Shown one piece after another: positions 36,095-43,904 of a stretch of DNA of 64,000 nucleotides. Each line of letters opens with the position of its first letter. Position 1 is the first letter of the stretch. The DNA lies in contig NZ_JAWJEJ010000001.1 of assembly GCF_032911445.1 (NCBI RefSeq), forward strand, positions 1,612,001 to 1,676,000, read 5' to 3'. The stretch comes from Sphingomonas sp. HF-S4. Its GTDB lineage: Bacteria; Pseudomonadota; Alphaproteobacteria; Sphingomonadales; Sphingomonadaceae. Position numbers and translations under genes: made by a program. Under the pieces are notes generated by a model. It saw nothing but the letters and a program-made list of their open reading frames with translations, was not told where the DNA came from and ran no database searches.

Positions 36095-36242
36095 CCCCTC
36101 CCTGAAAGGGAGGGGCAAGGGGTGGGTTCAGCGCCGGGCGAGGCTCGATGCCTCGGCCGGCGCTTGGATGCTTGGCGGGAGAGCTTTTGAGCGCGCAGAC
36201 CCACGCACCCACCCCCTGCCCCGCCCTGCAAGCAGGGAGGGG
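36095..36242 (-). repeat. Composite REP-like element (about 148 bp), copy 2, inverted
   Basis: The boundaries are CCCCTCCCT/AGGGAGGGG with a GAA loop (36095-36115) and a CCCTGC/GCAGGG palindrome near 36224-36242. The reverse complement matches 29219-29365 through the core (GGGGTGGGTGCG, CTGCGCGC, AAGCGC, TCGAGCC, CGCTGAA). It sits between dacC and holB, and its holB-proximal arm appears to provide the holB Shine-Dalgarno. Confidence 0.85.
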
Positions 36243-36248
36243 TTTAGA

Positions 36249-37409
36249 TTAGCCGAACAGCGTCGTCAGCCCCAGCCACACGCGGCGGAAGAACCCCGCC
36301 TCGCCGACGTCGGCATCCGCCACCACCGGCAGCGTCTGGGTCGGCATACCCGGCGTCTCGACGATCAGGTCGGCGACATGCTGCCCCGCCTTGATCGGCG
36401 CCTTCACCGGGCCGAGATAGACGAGCTTGCCGGTCATCTTGGGCGACGTTCCCGCCGGCACCGTCGCGTTGAGATCGCGCGGCGCAACCACGCCCACGGT
36501 GCTCGATCCACCGCCCTGCACCTCGATATCGCCGATCTTCTTGCCCTTCGACGCGATCGGCAGCGGCTTCCACGAGCGGAAGCCCCATTCCATGAAGCGC
36601 ACCGATTCCTCGGCGCGGCCATTGTACGAAGTCAGCCCCGCGACGACCATCACCAGCCGCCGGCCATTCTGCTCGGCCGATCCGGTGAAGCCGTATCCCG
36701 CTTCCTCGGTATGCCCGGTCTTGAGCCCGTCGGCGCCCGCGACGCGGCCGAGCAGCGGATCGCGATTGCCCTGGGTGATCGCGGCACCCGCGCCCAGGGT
36801 CTTGCCCCAGGTGTAAGACGTGCGGCTGTAGAATTGCTTGTAGAGCTGCGGATGATCCTGGATCGTCGCCTTGGCGAGATGCGCCAAGTCACGCGCCGTC
36901 ACGAAGGTGCGGCCTTCGTCGGGCCAGCCGTTCGAGGTGCCGAACTGGCTGTTGCTCAGCCCCAGCTTCTTGGCCTGGACGTTCATCAGATTGACGAACG
37001 CCTCTTCGGTGCCGGCGATCTTCTCGGCGAGCACGACGCACGCGTCGTTGCCCGAAAGCGTGACGATGCCGTTGAGCAGATCCTCGACCTTGGGCGTCTC
37101 GCCCACCGCAAGGAACATCGTCGAGCCCTGCGAATGCCACTTCTTCCAGGTCTCGGGGCGCACCTCGGCAGTGTCGGTGAGCTTGAGCTCTCCCTTCTTG
37201 ATCAGGTCGAACGCGACATAGACCGTCATCATCTTGGCCATCGATGCCGGCGGGATGCGGCGATCGGCATCCTTGGCATAGAGCACCGCGCCGGAGGAAA
37301 GGTCCTCCAGGAACGCAATCGGCGCAGGCGTGTCGAAAGGCGGGTTCTGCGCGGTGGTCGGATAAGCGACGGCTAGGGCCAGGATCGATGCGGCGATAAG
37401 CTTCTTCAT
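36249..37409 (-). CDS. dacC: D-alanyl-D-alanine carboxypeptidase (penicillin-binding protein, DacA/DacC type)
   Basis: This periplasmic enzyme trims the terminal D-Ala from peptidoglycan pentapeptides. The 386-residue protein has a signal peptide (KKLIAASILALAVAYPTTAQ) and the three penicillin-binding motifs: S56-M-A-K59, S119-G-N121 and K-T-G in GLKTGHTEEAGYG. A C-terminal PBP5-type beta domain and a final amphipathic membrane-anchoring helix (FFRRVWLGLTTLFG) complete it. It lies 22 nt downstream of rlpA and a lytic transglycosylase gene, forming a peptidoglycan-processing group. Confidence 0.95.
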   Translation of the reverse strand: MKKLIAASILALAVAYPTTAQNPPFDTPAPIAFLEDLSSGAVLYAKDADRRIPPASMAKMMTVYVAFDLIKKGELKLTDTAEVRPETWKKWHSQGSTMFLAVGETPKVEDLLNGIVTLSGNDACVVLAEKIAGTEEAFVNLMNVQAKKLGLSNSQFGTSNGWPDEGRTFVTARDLAHLAKATIQDHPQLYKQFYSRTSYTWGKTLGAGAAITQGNRDPLLGRVAGADGLKTGHTEEAGYGFTGSAEQNGRRLVMVVAGLTSYNGRAEESVRFMEWGFRSWKPLPIASKGKKIGDIEVQGGGSSTVGVVAPRDLNATVPAGTSPKMTGKLVYLGPVKAPIKAGQHVADLIVETPGMPTQTLPVVADADVGEAGFFRRVWLGLTTLFG

Positions 37410-37431
37410 GACGTCCGGGTCCCCGGGTTAC

Positions 37432-38322
37432 TCAGTTGACGGCGATCACGCGCGCGTCCCCATAACCCGCGCGTGCGGCCCCGGCCCGCGCAGCATCCGC
37501 CTGTCCTCGCGTCGCGAAGGGGCCGAGCTGCACGCGGTGGAGCCCGCCGCCCTGCTTTACGGACCCGCCCATCCTCCGCGCAAGCGCTTGCGCGTTCGCG
37601 GCGTTAGAAAGTGCGGCGACCTGGACATAAAAGCCCGAACCCGATGCCGGCCGTGCCGCGCGCGGCGGCGTCGGCGCAGGGCGCGCGACGGCCCGACGCG
37701 TCGCATTCGGACGCACCGGCACCGGCGCGGCGGCCACTGGTGCCGCACCCAGATGTTTGCGAAGCGCATTGAGCAGCACCGGCGGCGTATCCGGCCGCGC
37801 CGGCGCGGGACGCCCCGATTGCAGCGCGAGCAGGTCGCCCGGCGCCGCCGCCACCTTCCGGACACGCACCGCCAGCCGCTCGCTGCCCGCCTTGCCGAGT
37901 TCGCGCGCGGCGCCTGCCGAAAGCGTGATCGGCTTGGCGGCCCCGGGATCGGTCGCATTGACCAGCGCCACGATCGTCCGGCCGGTATCGAGCGAGGTCA
38001 CTTCGACCAGCGTCCCCACCGGCAGCGTCGCATGCACCCCGGTTACGCCCTCGCTCGGATCCTCGACCGCGGCATAGCCTACTTCGTCGTAGCGCTGCTC
38101 GCCCGGCGCGCGCTGCGACGAGCCGCGCGGCCCCTCGACGCCCGCGAAGGGATCGGCCTCCGCTACCGGCTCGATCCGCGGCGCCGCAGCCTGGCCACGC
38201 GGCGGCGCGGCGCCGGGCACCGGATAGCCCGCGCCCGGCGCGGTCTGGTTGGCAAGGGCCTGCGTCGCGCCGGCACCGGCGAGGGCAAGAAGGGCAGCGA
38301 TGGCGCTAGCGTTCGACTTCAT
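37432..38322 (-). CDS. rlpA: RlpA-like septal lytic transglycosylase with SPOR domain
   Basis: The 296-residue protein has a signal peptide (AIAALLALAGAGATQALA). A double-psi beta-barrel RlpA domain follows, seen in DEVGYAAVEDPSEGVTGVHATLPVGTLVEVTSLDTGRTIVALVNATDP. A Pro/Ala-rich linker leads to the C-terminal SPOR domain (GFYVQVAALSNAANAQALARRMGG). RlpA cleaves glycan strands lacking stem peptides and locates to the septum through SPOR. No lipobox is evident. The start overlaps the upstream transglycosylase stop by 17 nt. The N-terminal half of the barrel seems reduced (the usual GxASWYG motif is altered to GYAAVED), so activity should not be assumed. Confidence 0.85.
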   Translation of the reverse strand: MKSNASAIAALLALAGAGATQALANQTAPGAGYPVPGAAPPRGQAAAPRIEPVAEADPFAGVEGPRGSSQRAPGEQRYDEVGYAAVEDPSEGVTGVHATLPVGTLVEVTSLDTGRTIVALVNATDPGAAKPITLSAGAARELGKAGSERLAVRVRKVAAAPGDLLALQSGRPAPARPDTPPVLLNALRKHLGAAPVAAAPVPVRPNATRRAVARPAPTPPRAARPASGSGFYVQVAALSNAANAQALARRMGGSVKQGGGLHRVQLGPFATRGQADAARAGAARAGYGDARVIAVN

Positions 38323-39382
38323 CGGCGAGCAGGCCTACCGACAAAGCGTAAAAATTCGAGCAATTATAGTCGAGGATCACGCGATAATTGCCGGTGAGCA
38401 GATACGCGGTCTTTCCCGGGCCGTCGGGCTCGAGCAGCGTCGCCTGAACAGTGTCCGCCGGCAGCGCCCGCCCGGTTGGGGTGATCCCCAGCGCGCGCCA
38501 TTCGGCGATGCTCTTCCACCGGCTGTGGCGCTCGTGGACCCGCGGGCAGCGCGGCGGATTGGTCCGCCCCGCCACGGCCGCGCGGTTGAACCCCGGCGGC
38601 ACGCGCACCGCGACGCCCCAGGGCTGTCCCTTGCGCCACCCGGCATTGACGAAATAATTCGCGATCGAGGCGAGCGTGTCGGGCTCGCTCGTCCAGATAT
38701 CGGCCATCCCGTCGCCGTCGCCGTCCACCGCGAGGCGCAAATACACGCTCGGCAGGAATTGCGGCCCGCCGAACGCGCCCGCCCAGCTCCCGACCAGCTT
38801 CGAGCGCGGCACCCCGCGATCGACCATCTTGAGCGTCGCGATGAACTCGCCCGCGAACAGATCGCGCCGCCGCCCCTCATAGGCCAGGCTGGCGAGCGCG
38901 CGCGGCAGGTCGAACCCGCCCATCACCTTGCCGTACGCGGTTTCGTGCCCCCAGATCGCCACCATGATCGATTCCGGCACCCCGGTCTCGCGCTCGATCC
39001 GCTCGAGCCGCGAGCGCACGCGCTGATACGCCGCACGCCCCTGCCCGATCCGCGCCGCATCGACGTGCTTCACCCGATAGGGCTCGAAATTGGAGATCGG
39101 CGCATTGGGCCGCGTCTCGGGCTGCTGCCGGTCGAGCTCGACGACGCGGGCATTATAGGTGAGCCCCGGCATCACGAGGTCGATCGTGCGCTGGCTCACG
39201 CCCTGCGCGCGCGCCTGCCGCGCCAGCGTCTGGAGATAGGCCTGGAACCCAGCCTCGTCCTGCGCGACTGCCGGCGCCGCCGGTCCCGCCAACACCACCG
39301 CCGCGGCCAAGACCGCCGCTTTCCCGAACATCGCACGCAAAGCCAACATGCCGGGTTTTGTGCCACAGCCGGGCGCGGGCAT
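38306..39382 (-). CDS. mltB: Lytic murein transglycosylase, MltB family
   Basis: MltB-type enzymes cleave the MurNAc-GlcNAc bond with formation of 1,6-anhydroMurNAc. The signal-like segment is AVLAAAVVLAGPAAPAVAQ. The SLT_2 domain contains the catalytic Glu in VAIWGHETAYGKVMGG, AFGGPQFLPSVYL, DGDGDGMADIW and NYFVNAGW. A C-terminal peptidoglycan-binding-like segment follows (WRALGITPTGRALP). The start is uncertain: ATGs at 39382, 39349 and 39331 are possible; the first has GGGGG nearby but gives a long n-region. It is the first gene of the mltB-rlpA-dacC group. Confidence 0.9.
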   Translation of the reverse strand: MPAPGCGTKPGMLALRAMFGKAAVLAAAVVLAGPAAPAVAQDEAGFQAYLQTLARQARAQGVSQRTIDLVMPGLTYNARVVELDRQQPETRPNAPISNFEPYRVKHVDAARIGQGRAAYQRVRSRLERIERETGVPESIMVAIWGHETAYGKVMGGFDLPRALASLAYEGRRRDLFAGEFIATLKMVDRGVPRSKLVGSWAGAFGGPQFLPSVYLRLAVDGDGDGMADIWTSEPDTLASIANYFVNAGWRKGQPWGVAVRVPPGFNRAAVAGRTNPPRCPRVHERHSRWKSIAEWRALGITPTGRALPADTVQATLLEPDGPGKTAYLLTGNYRVILDYNCSNFYALSVGLLADEVER

Positions 39383-39456
39383 GAACCCCCGGAATTGGGC
39401 AACCGAGCAAGATTTTGTGGCGAACCGTCGCGGACCGCGATAGCGGGGGCCTGCGC

Positions 39457-39548
<92 letters not shown>

Positions 39549-39598
39549 CAGGCAAGCTTTATGCAAGCGACCGTTGCCAAATCGCACGGATGGTGGTC

Positions 39599-39654
39599 TC
39601 CTCATTCCTCCCCCGGAGGGGGAGGGGGACCAGCCGCAGGCTGGTGGAGGGGTA
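39599..39654 (+). repeat. Left inverted repeat of the DUF559 cassette
   Basis: The sequence from TCCTCATTCC to GGAGGGGTA matches the reverse complement of 40014-40067. The outer 33 nt differ at one position. The central hairpin is ACCAGCC/GGCTGGT here and ACCGGC/GCCGGT in the right copy, a compensatory difference that keeps the stem. GGAGGGG at the inner end lies 10 nt before the start codon of the DUF559 gene. Confidence 0.85.
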
Positions 39655-39662
39655 GTCTCCGC

Positions 39663-40064
39663 ATGCTCCACGTCCCGAAGAAGGCACAAGACTTCGCCAG
39701 GCAGTTGCGCCGGCGGATGACCCTACCCGAGGTGCTTCTGTGGCAGGCTCTTCGAACCTGTCCGGCGGGACTGCGCTTTCCCCGTCAGCATCCGGCAGGC
39801 AGATATGTCCTCGATTTCTTCTGTCCCGCGTACAAGCTTGCCGTCGAGGTCGATGGTGAAGTGCATGCGCGTGGAGACCAGCCGCAGCGAGATTCCACGC
39901 GCGATGACTGGCTTTACAAACGAGGTGTCCGTGTCTTGCGCATACCTGCGCAAGCCGTGTTGTCAGACTTGGAAGCGGTCGTCCGTCACATCGTCGTCAT
40001 CGCCCGCGGAGAATACCCCTCCACCGGCTTCGCCGGTCCCCCTCCCCCTCCGGGGAAGGAATGA
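39663..40064 (+). CDS. DUF559 (VSR-like endonuclease fold) protein within an inverted-repeat cassette
   Basis: The 133-residue protein has ARQLRRRMTLPEVLLWQALR, FPRQHPAGRYVLDFFCPAYKLAVEVDGEVH, in which the Asp, Glu and Asp are the expected acidic residues of the nuclease-like core, and RGVRVLRIP near the end. Its C-terminal PPPPPGKE and stop codon are encoded by the right inverted repeat, and its start lies 8 nt inside the left repeat. The gene therefore fills the space between the two repeats exactly, like a transposable cassette. A second family member is at 3-386. Biochemical function is unknown; nicking or processing of the repeats is a hypothesis. Confidence 0.85.
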   Translation: MLHVPKKAQDFARQLRRRMTLPEVLLWQALRTCPAGLRFPRQHPAGRYVLDFFCPAYKLAVEVDGEVHARGDQPQRDSTRDDWLYKRGVRVLRIPAQAVLSDLEAVVRHIVVIARGEYPSTGFAGPPPPPGKE

Positions 40065-40067
40065 GGA
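40014..40067 (-). repeat. Right inverted repeat of the DUF559 cassette
   Basis: This is the reverse-complement partner of 39599-39654. It contains CACCGGCTTCGCCGGT (hairpin) and a run of CCCCCTCCCCCTCCGGGG, ending GGAATGAGGA. The TGA of the DUF559 gene (40062-40064) is inside it. No target-site duplication is obvious beyond the repeats. Confidence 0.85.
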
Positions 40068-40079
40068 AGTCCGCGCTCC

Positions 40080-40850
40080 TTAGGCCGACCCGATCTTCAA
40101 CCTTCTCGCCACCTTATCCCGCCGCGCATCCAGCTCGTTCCGCGCGCGCTCCATCACTTCCAGCTCGGTCGCCTCTAGCAAATCGTCGACCACCCCGCGC
40201 AAGTGCCGCCGCATCGCGTTGCGCGCGGCGTGCGGGTCGCGCGCGCGCAGCGCTGCGACGATCGGGCGGTGCTCCTCCACCCTTGGCGTAATCCCCCCGC
40301 GCTTGGCCCGCGCGAACATATTCGCGGCGAGCGGCGAGCGCGTCCGGAGCTCCCAGAGATACTCGATCACGCTGCGGATCGCCGCATTGCCCGTCGCATT
40401 GGCGATCGCGAGGTGGAAGCGATGGTCGGCGTCCATCACCGAGGGTTCGTTCGAATCGTCCGCCGCCATCTCGGCGAGCAATCCGTCGAGCTCGGCGAGT
40501 TGCTCGTCGGTGATCGACACCGCGGCGAGTGCCACTGCCTCGCCCTCGAACAGGATCCGCGCCTCGGTCAGGTCGAACGCGCCGATGTCGAAGTTGAGCG
40601 AATCCTCGGGCTGGCCGGTGCCGTGGTCGCGCGGCGTGACATACAGCCCCGATCCGTGCCGCGCCTCGATCCAGCCCTTCATCTCGAGCGCGATCATGGC
40701 TTCGCGGATCGTCGGGCGGCTGACGCCATATTCTTCGGCGAGGTCGCGCTCGCCGGGGAGCCGCGTGCCGGTCGCCCAACGCCCTTCCTCGATCGCCGCG
40801 GTGATCGACGCCGCGACGCGCTGGTACAGCTTGTTGCCGGTAATCTTCAT
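40080..40850 (-). CDS. GntR-family (FadR subfamily) transcriptional regulator of hexuronate use
   Basis: The 256-residue protein has an N-terminal winged HTH (RLPGERDLAEEYGVSRPTIREAMIALEMKGWIEARHGSGLYV, about residues 30-72). An all-helical FCD effector domain follows, with the metal-binding set suggested by D..RFH, the later EEHRPIVAAL and RRHLRG. It is divergent from a mannonate dehydratase gene, 87 nt away, and resembles ExuR/UxuR regulators, so a glucuronate or mannonate catabolic intermediate is the likely signal. A palindrome between the two genes is a probable operator. Confidence 0.9.
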   Translation of the reverse strand: MKITGNKLYQRVAASITAAIEEGRWATGTRLPGERDLAEEYGVSRPTIREAMIALEMKGWIEARHGSGLYVTPRDHGTGQPEDSLNFDIGAFDLTEARILFEGEAVALAAVSITDEQLAELDGLLAEMAADDSNEPSVMDADHRFHLAIANATGNAAIRSVIEYLWELRTRSPLAANMFARAKRGGITPRVEEHRPIVAALRARDPHAARNAMRRHLRGVVDDLLEATELEVMERARNELDARRDKVARRLKIGSA

Positions 40851-40876
40851 CGCGCCCTCACGTGTTACACCCTAGG

Positions 40877-40918
40877 TTGACAGCGCTGGCACCACAAGCG
40901 AATATTGGCCTGACCAAT
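40877..40918 (+). promoter_or_regulatory. Promoter of the mannonate dehydratase gene with GntR-type operator
   Basis: A perfect -35 TTGACA (40877-40882) is followed after 17 nt by GAATAT (40900-40905) as a weak -10. The palindrome ATTGGCCTGACCAAT (40904-40918) overlaps the -10 and the expected start point. It matches the TTGG...CCAA form of UxuR/ExuR operators, so binding should repress the gene. Confidence 0.6.
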
Positions 40919-40937
40919 TTAAACGAGAGACCCTGCC

Positions 40938-42149
40938 TTGCCTCGCATCACTTCCGCACGCGTAATCGTCACTTGCCCCGGCCGCAACTTCGTGACGCTC
41001 AAGATCGAGACCGACGAGGGCGTCTATGGCATCGGCGACGCGACGCTCAACGGACGCGAGCTGGCTGTCGCGAGCTATCTCGAGGACCATGTCATCCCCT
41101 GCCTGATCGGCCGCGATGCGCACCGGATCGAGGACATCTGGCAGTATCTCTACAAGGGCGCGTACTGGCGCCGCGGCCCGGTGACGATGACCGCGATAGC
41201 CGCGGTCGACATGGCCTTGTGGGACATCAAGGGCAAGCTCGCCGGGCTGCCGGTGTACCAGTTGCTCGGCGGGGCGAGCCGCGAGGGCTGCATGGTCTAT
41301 GGCCATGCCAACGGGTCGGACATCGCCGAGACGATCGAGCGCGCGCACGAATATGTCGAGCAGGGCTACAAGGCGGTCCGCCTCCAGTCGGGCGTCCCCG
41401 GCCTCGCCGCCACCTATGGCGTATCGGGCGAGCGCTTCTATTACGAGCCGGCCAAGGGCTCGCTTCCCGAGGAGACGGTCTGGTCGACCTCCAAATATCT
41501 CCGCCACGTCCCCGAATTGTTCGACAAGGCGCGCGACGCGCTCGGCTGGGACGTCCATCTGCTCCACGATGTCCACCACCGCCTCACCCCGATCGAGGCC
41601 GGCCGGCTCGGCAAGGATCTCGAGCCCTATCGCCTCTTCTGGCTCGAGGACGCGACGCCCGCCGAGAACCAGGCCGGCTTCCGCCTGATCCGCCAGCACA
41701 CCACCACCCCGCTCGCGGTCGGCGAGATCTTCAATTCGGTGTGGGATGCCAAGCAGCTCATCGAGGAGCAGCTGATCGACTATATCCGCGCAACCGTCGT
41801 CCATGCCGGAGGGATCACCCATCTGCGCCGCATCGCCGCCCTCGCCGACCTCCATCAGGTCCGCACCGGCTGCCACGGCGCGACCGACCTGTCGCCGGTG
41901 AGCATGGCCGCGGCGCTCAATTTCGGCCTGTCGGTGCCCAATTTCGGCATCCAGGAATATATGCGCCACACGCCTGAGACCGATGACGTCTTCCCGCACG
42001 CCTATTCGATCGCGGGCGGCCTGATGCACCCGGGCGACAAGCCCGGCCTCGGCGTCGACATCGACGAAGCGCTCGCCGCGAAGTACGAATACAAGCGCGC
42101 CTATCTGCCGGTGAACCGCCTAGAGGACGGGACGATGTTCAACTGGTAA
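40938..42149 (+). CDS. manD: D-mannonate dehydratase, enolase superfamily (ManD)
   Basis: ManD dehydrates D-mannonate to 2-keto-3-deoxy-D-gluconate in glucuronate breakdown. The 403-residue protein resembles the characterised Novosphingobium aromaticivorans enzyme closely, as I remember it: [25 protein letters not shown], the tyrosine loop YGHANGSD, metal ligands in [19 protein letters not shown] and AVGEIFN, and HGATDLSP. A conserved ARLEDGTMxNW-like end is present. The start codon is TTG, with GAGAGA upstream. It is divergent from a FadR-type GntR gene and is not followed by other hexuronate genes. Confidence 0.95.
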   Translation: MPRITSARVIVTCPGRNFVTLKIETDEGVYGIGDATLNGRELAVASYLEDHVIPCLIGRDAHRIEDIWQYLYKGAYWRRGPVTMTAIAAVDMALWDIKGKLAGLPVYQLLGGASREGCMVYGHANGSDIAETIERAHEYVEQGYKAVRLQSGVPGLAATYGVSGERFYYEPAKGSLPEETVWSTSKYLRHVPELFDKARDALGWDVHLLHDVHHRLTPIEAGRLGKDLEPYRLFWLEDATPAENQAGFRLIRQHTTTPLAVGEIFNSVWDAKQLIEEQLIDYIRATVVHAGGITHLRRIAALADLHQVRTGCHGATDLSPVSMAAALNFGLSVPNFGIQEYMRHTPETDDVFPHAYSIAGGLMHPGDKPGLGVDIDEALAAKYEYKRAYLPVNRLEDGTMFNW

Positions 42150-42156
42150 CGCCATT

Positions 42157-42181
42157 TACTCCCCCCTTTGCAGGGAGGGGA
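42157..42181. repeat. Degenerate REP-like palindrome after manD
   Basis: CTCCCCCCTTTGCAGGGAGGGG resembles the CCCCTCCCTGC/GCAGGGAGGGG palindrome seen at 29342, but with part of the left arm lost. It lies 8 nt after the manD stop and may be a decayed copy that still forms a short hairpin. Confidence 0.55.
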
Positions 42182-42221
42182 AATTGGATTGCCGAGCTTT
42201 CCACAATCCCCCACCGGACGG

Positions 42222-42237
42222 TTAAATTCCCGTCAAC
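42222..42237 (+). promoter_or_regulatory. Candidate CtrA site upstream of the 219-aa protein gene
   Basis: TTAA, seven bases, then TCAAC matches TTAA-N7-TTAAC at all but one position. It lies 84 nt before the ATG at 42322. Inference. Confidence 0.35.
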
Positions 42238-42321
42238 CACGTCTTTACGTGCTTCGGTATATACCTGGGTTGCAAGAAGCCCGGGTCGGCGCGACCCGGC
42301 GTTCCAGGGATTTGGGGGCAT

Positions 42322-42981
42322 ATGCCGTTTGATACTGCACAGATCGCCCGGCTCGGCGGCACCTGGGGCGCGATGGGTTCGCTCGTTGCGTCCGACGGCA
42401 GCGCGAATCATCCCTACCTCAAGCGCCTCGCCGGGACTCTGGAGCCGCTGCGCGACCTCGCCGATGCCGCGCACTTCATCTGCGTCCTCCACGGCCGCCA
42501 TCCCGGCGTAATCGAGCACGCGCTCGGCAGCGCGAAAGTCTCGCTCGAGCGCGACTGGCTCGAAGCCGCGGCGAGCGCCTTCGCCACCGAGCGCGCCTAT
42601 CTCGTCCGCATCGTCGCCGCCGCCGGCCCGCTGCCGAGCACGCCCGGCCATGCCGAATCGGAAGCCGCCGCGCAGGCGCAGCGCCACGCCCTCGACATGC
42701 TCGCCCAGTCCGACCGCGCGGGTTGCGCCGCCGGCGCCGCACTCGCGCTGGCGATCGATTGGGCGACGATCCGCGCGGTGCTCGACGCCGTCGCCGGCCG
42801 CCTCGGGCTCCAGGTTCCAGTCTCGACCCTGCCGCTCGCCGAGGAGACGGTCAGCGTCGTCGATGCGCTCGCCCGCGCCAGCGCGATGGAACGCGCAATG
42901 CTGTTCGGCGCGCAACAGGTCTTCGCCCAGCATCGCGGCCTGTGGGACCTGCTCGAAGCCCGCGCCGGCGCCCGCGGCTGA
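42322..42981 (+). CDS. Hypothetical alpha-helical protein, 219 aa
   Basis: I do not recognise the family. The sequence is Ala-rich and predicted almost entirely helical (LRDLADAAHFICVLHGRHPGVIEHA, AALALAIDWATIRAVLDAVAGRL, ERAMLFGAQQVFAQHRGLWDLLEAR). It has no signal peptide, membrane segment or metal motif, so it is probably cytoplasmic. A near-match to a CtrA site upstream suggests cell-cycle regulation. It is followed by a palindrome and the AAA ATPase gene on the same strand, so it could be the first gene of that unit. Confidence 0.75.
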   Translation: MPFDTAQIARLGGTWGAMGSLVASDGSANHPYLKRLAGTLEPLRDLADAAHFICVLHGRHPGVIEHALGSAKVSLERDWLEAAASAFATERAYLVRIVAAAGPLPSTPGHAESEAAAQAQRHALDMLAQSDRAGCAAGAALALAIDWATIRAVLDAVAGRLGLQVPVSTLPLAEETVSVVDALARASAMERAMLFGAQQVFAQHRGLWDLLEARAGARG

Positions 42982-42993
42982 GGCCGATCTTCT

Positions 42994-43015
42994 CCCCTTC
43001 CGCGAGCGGGAGGGG
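42994..43015. repeat. REP-like palindrome (type A) upstream of the AAA ATPase gene
   Basis: CCCCTTCCGC and GCGGGAGGGG (10-bp arms with one G-T mismatch, GA loop) closely match the palindrome in front of dnaG at 356-377, including the following AAC. It lies 13 nt after the preceding stop. Confidence 0.75.
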
Positions 43016-43058
43016 AACGCGCTTGCCTCACGCCCTCGGCACCCTCTACCAAGCTCAT

Positions 43059-43904
43059 ATGCGCTTCGAAGGCACCCAAAGCTATGTCGCGACGGAGGAC
43101 CTCAAGGTCGCCGTCAACGCGGCCGTCACGCTCCGCCGCCCGCTGCTCGTCAAGGGCGAGCCCGGCACCGGCAAGACCGTCCTCGCCTATGAGATCGCCA
43201 AGGCGGTAAGCGCTCCGCTGATCGAGTGGAACGTCAAGTCGACCACCAGGGCACAGCAGGGCCTCTACGAATATGACGCCGTCGCCCGGCTGCGCGACGG
43301 CCAGCTCGGCGACGAACGCGTTCACGACATCGCCAACTATATCCGCAAGGGCAAATTGTGGGAGGCGTTCAACGCACCCAAGCTTCCCGTCCTCCTGATC
43401 GACGAGATCGACAAGGCCGACATCGAATTCCCCAACGACTTGCTCCAGGAGCTCGATCGCATGGAATTCCATGTCTACGAGACGAAGGAGACCGTCCGCG
43501 CGGCCGAGCGCCCGATCGTCGTCATCACCTCGAACAACGAGAAGGAGCTTCCCGACGCGTTCCTGCGCCGCTGCTTCTTCCACTATATCAAGTTCCCCGA
43601 TCGCGAGACGATGGGGCGAATCGTCGACGTCCATTTCCCCGGCATCCAGAAAATCCTGGTGAGCAAGGCGATGGATATCTTCTACGATATCCGCGACGTG
43701 CCCGGGCTCAAGAAGAAGCCGAGCACCTCCGAGTTGCTCGACTGGCTCAAGCTGCTGCTCCACGAGGAGATGCCGCTCGAGGTGCTCCAGTCGAAGGACA
43801 GCAGCAAGGCGATTCCCCCGCTCCACGGCGCGCTGCTCAAGAACGAGCAGGACGTGATGCTGTTCGAGCGGCTGGCATTCATGAGCCGGCGGCAGGGCAA
43901 ATGA
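43059..43904 (+). CDS. MoxR-type AAA+ ATPase
   Basis: The 281-residue ATPase has the Walker A motif GEPGTGKT (residues 33-40), Walker B LPVLLIDEIDKAD, and the sensor 1 region PIVVITSNNEKELPDAFLRRC with an arginine finger. MoxR ATPases work with VWA-domain proteins as chaperone pairs that insert metals or activate enzymes. The CoxE-type VWA partner is at 47056, four genes downstream, rather than next door. I chose the ATG at 43059, where the family N-terminus (RFEGTQSYVATEDL) begins. The stop overlaps the next gene by 4 nt. Confidence 0.92.
   Translation: MRFEGTQSYVATEDLKVAVNAAVTLRRPLLVKGEPGTGKTVLAYEIAKAVSAPLIEWNVKSTTRAQQGLYEYDAVARLRDGQLGDERVHDIANYIRKGKLWEAFNAPKLPVLLIDEIDKADIEFPNDLLQELDRMEFHVYETKETVRAAERPIVVITSNNEKELPDAFLRRCFFHYIKFPDRETMGRIVDVHFPGIQKILVSKAMDIFYDIRDVPGLKKKPSTSELLDWLKLLLHEEMPLEVLQSKDSSKAIPPLHGALLKNEQDVMLFERLAFMSRRQGK

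Noticed and set aside
39604..40062. The DUF559 unit considered as a toxin-antitoxin or classical insertion sequence
   Set aside because: There is only one gene, no DDE or tyrosine/serine recombinase motifs and no partner gene; the nuclease-like fold with inverted palindromes fits a repeat-associated cassette better.
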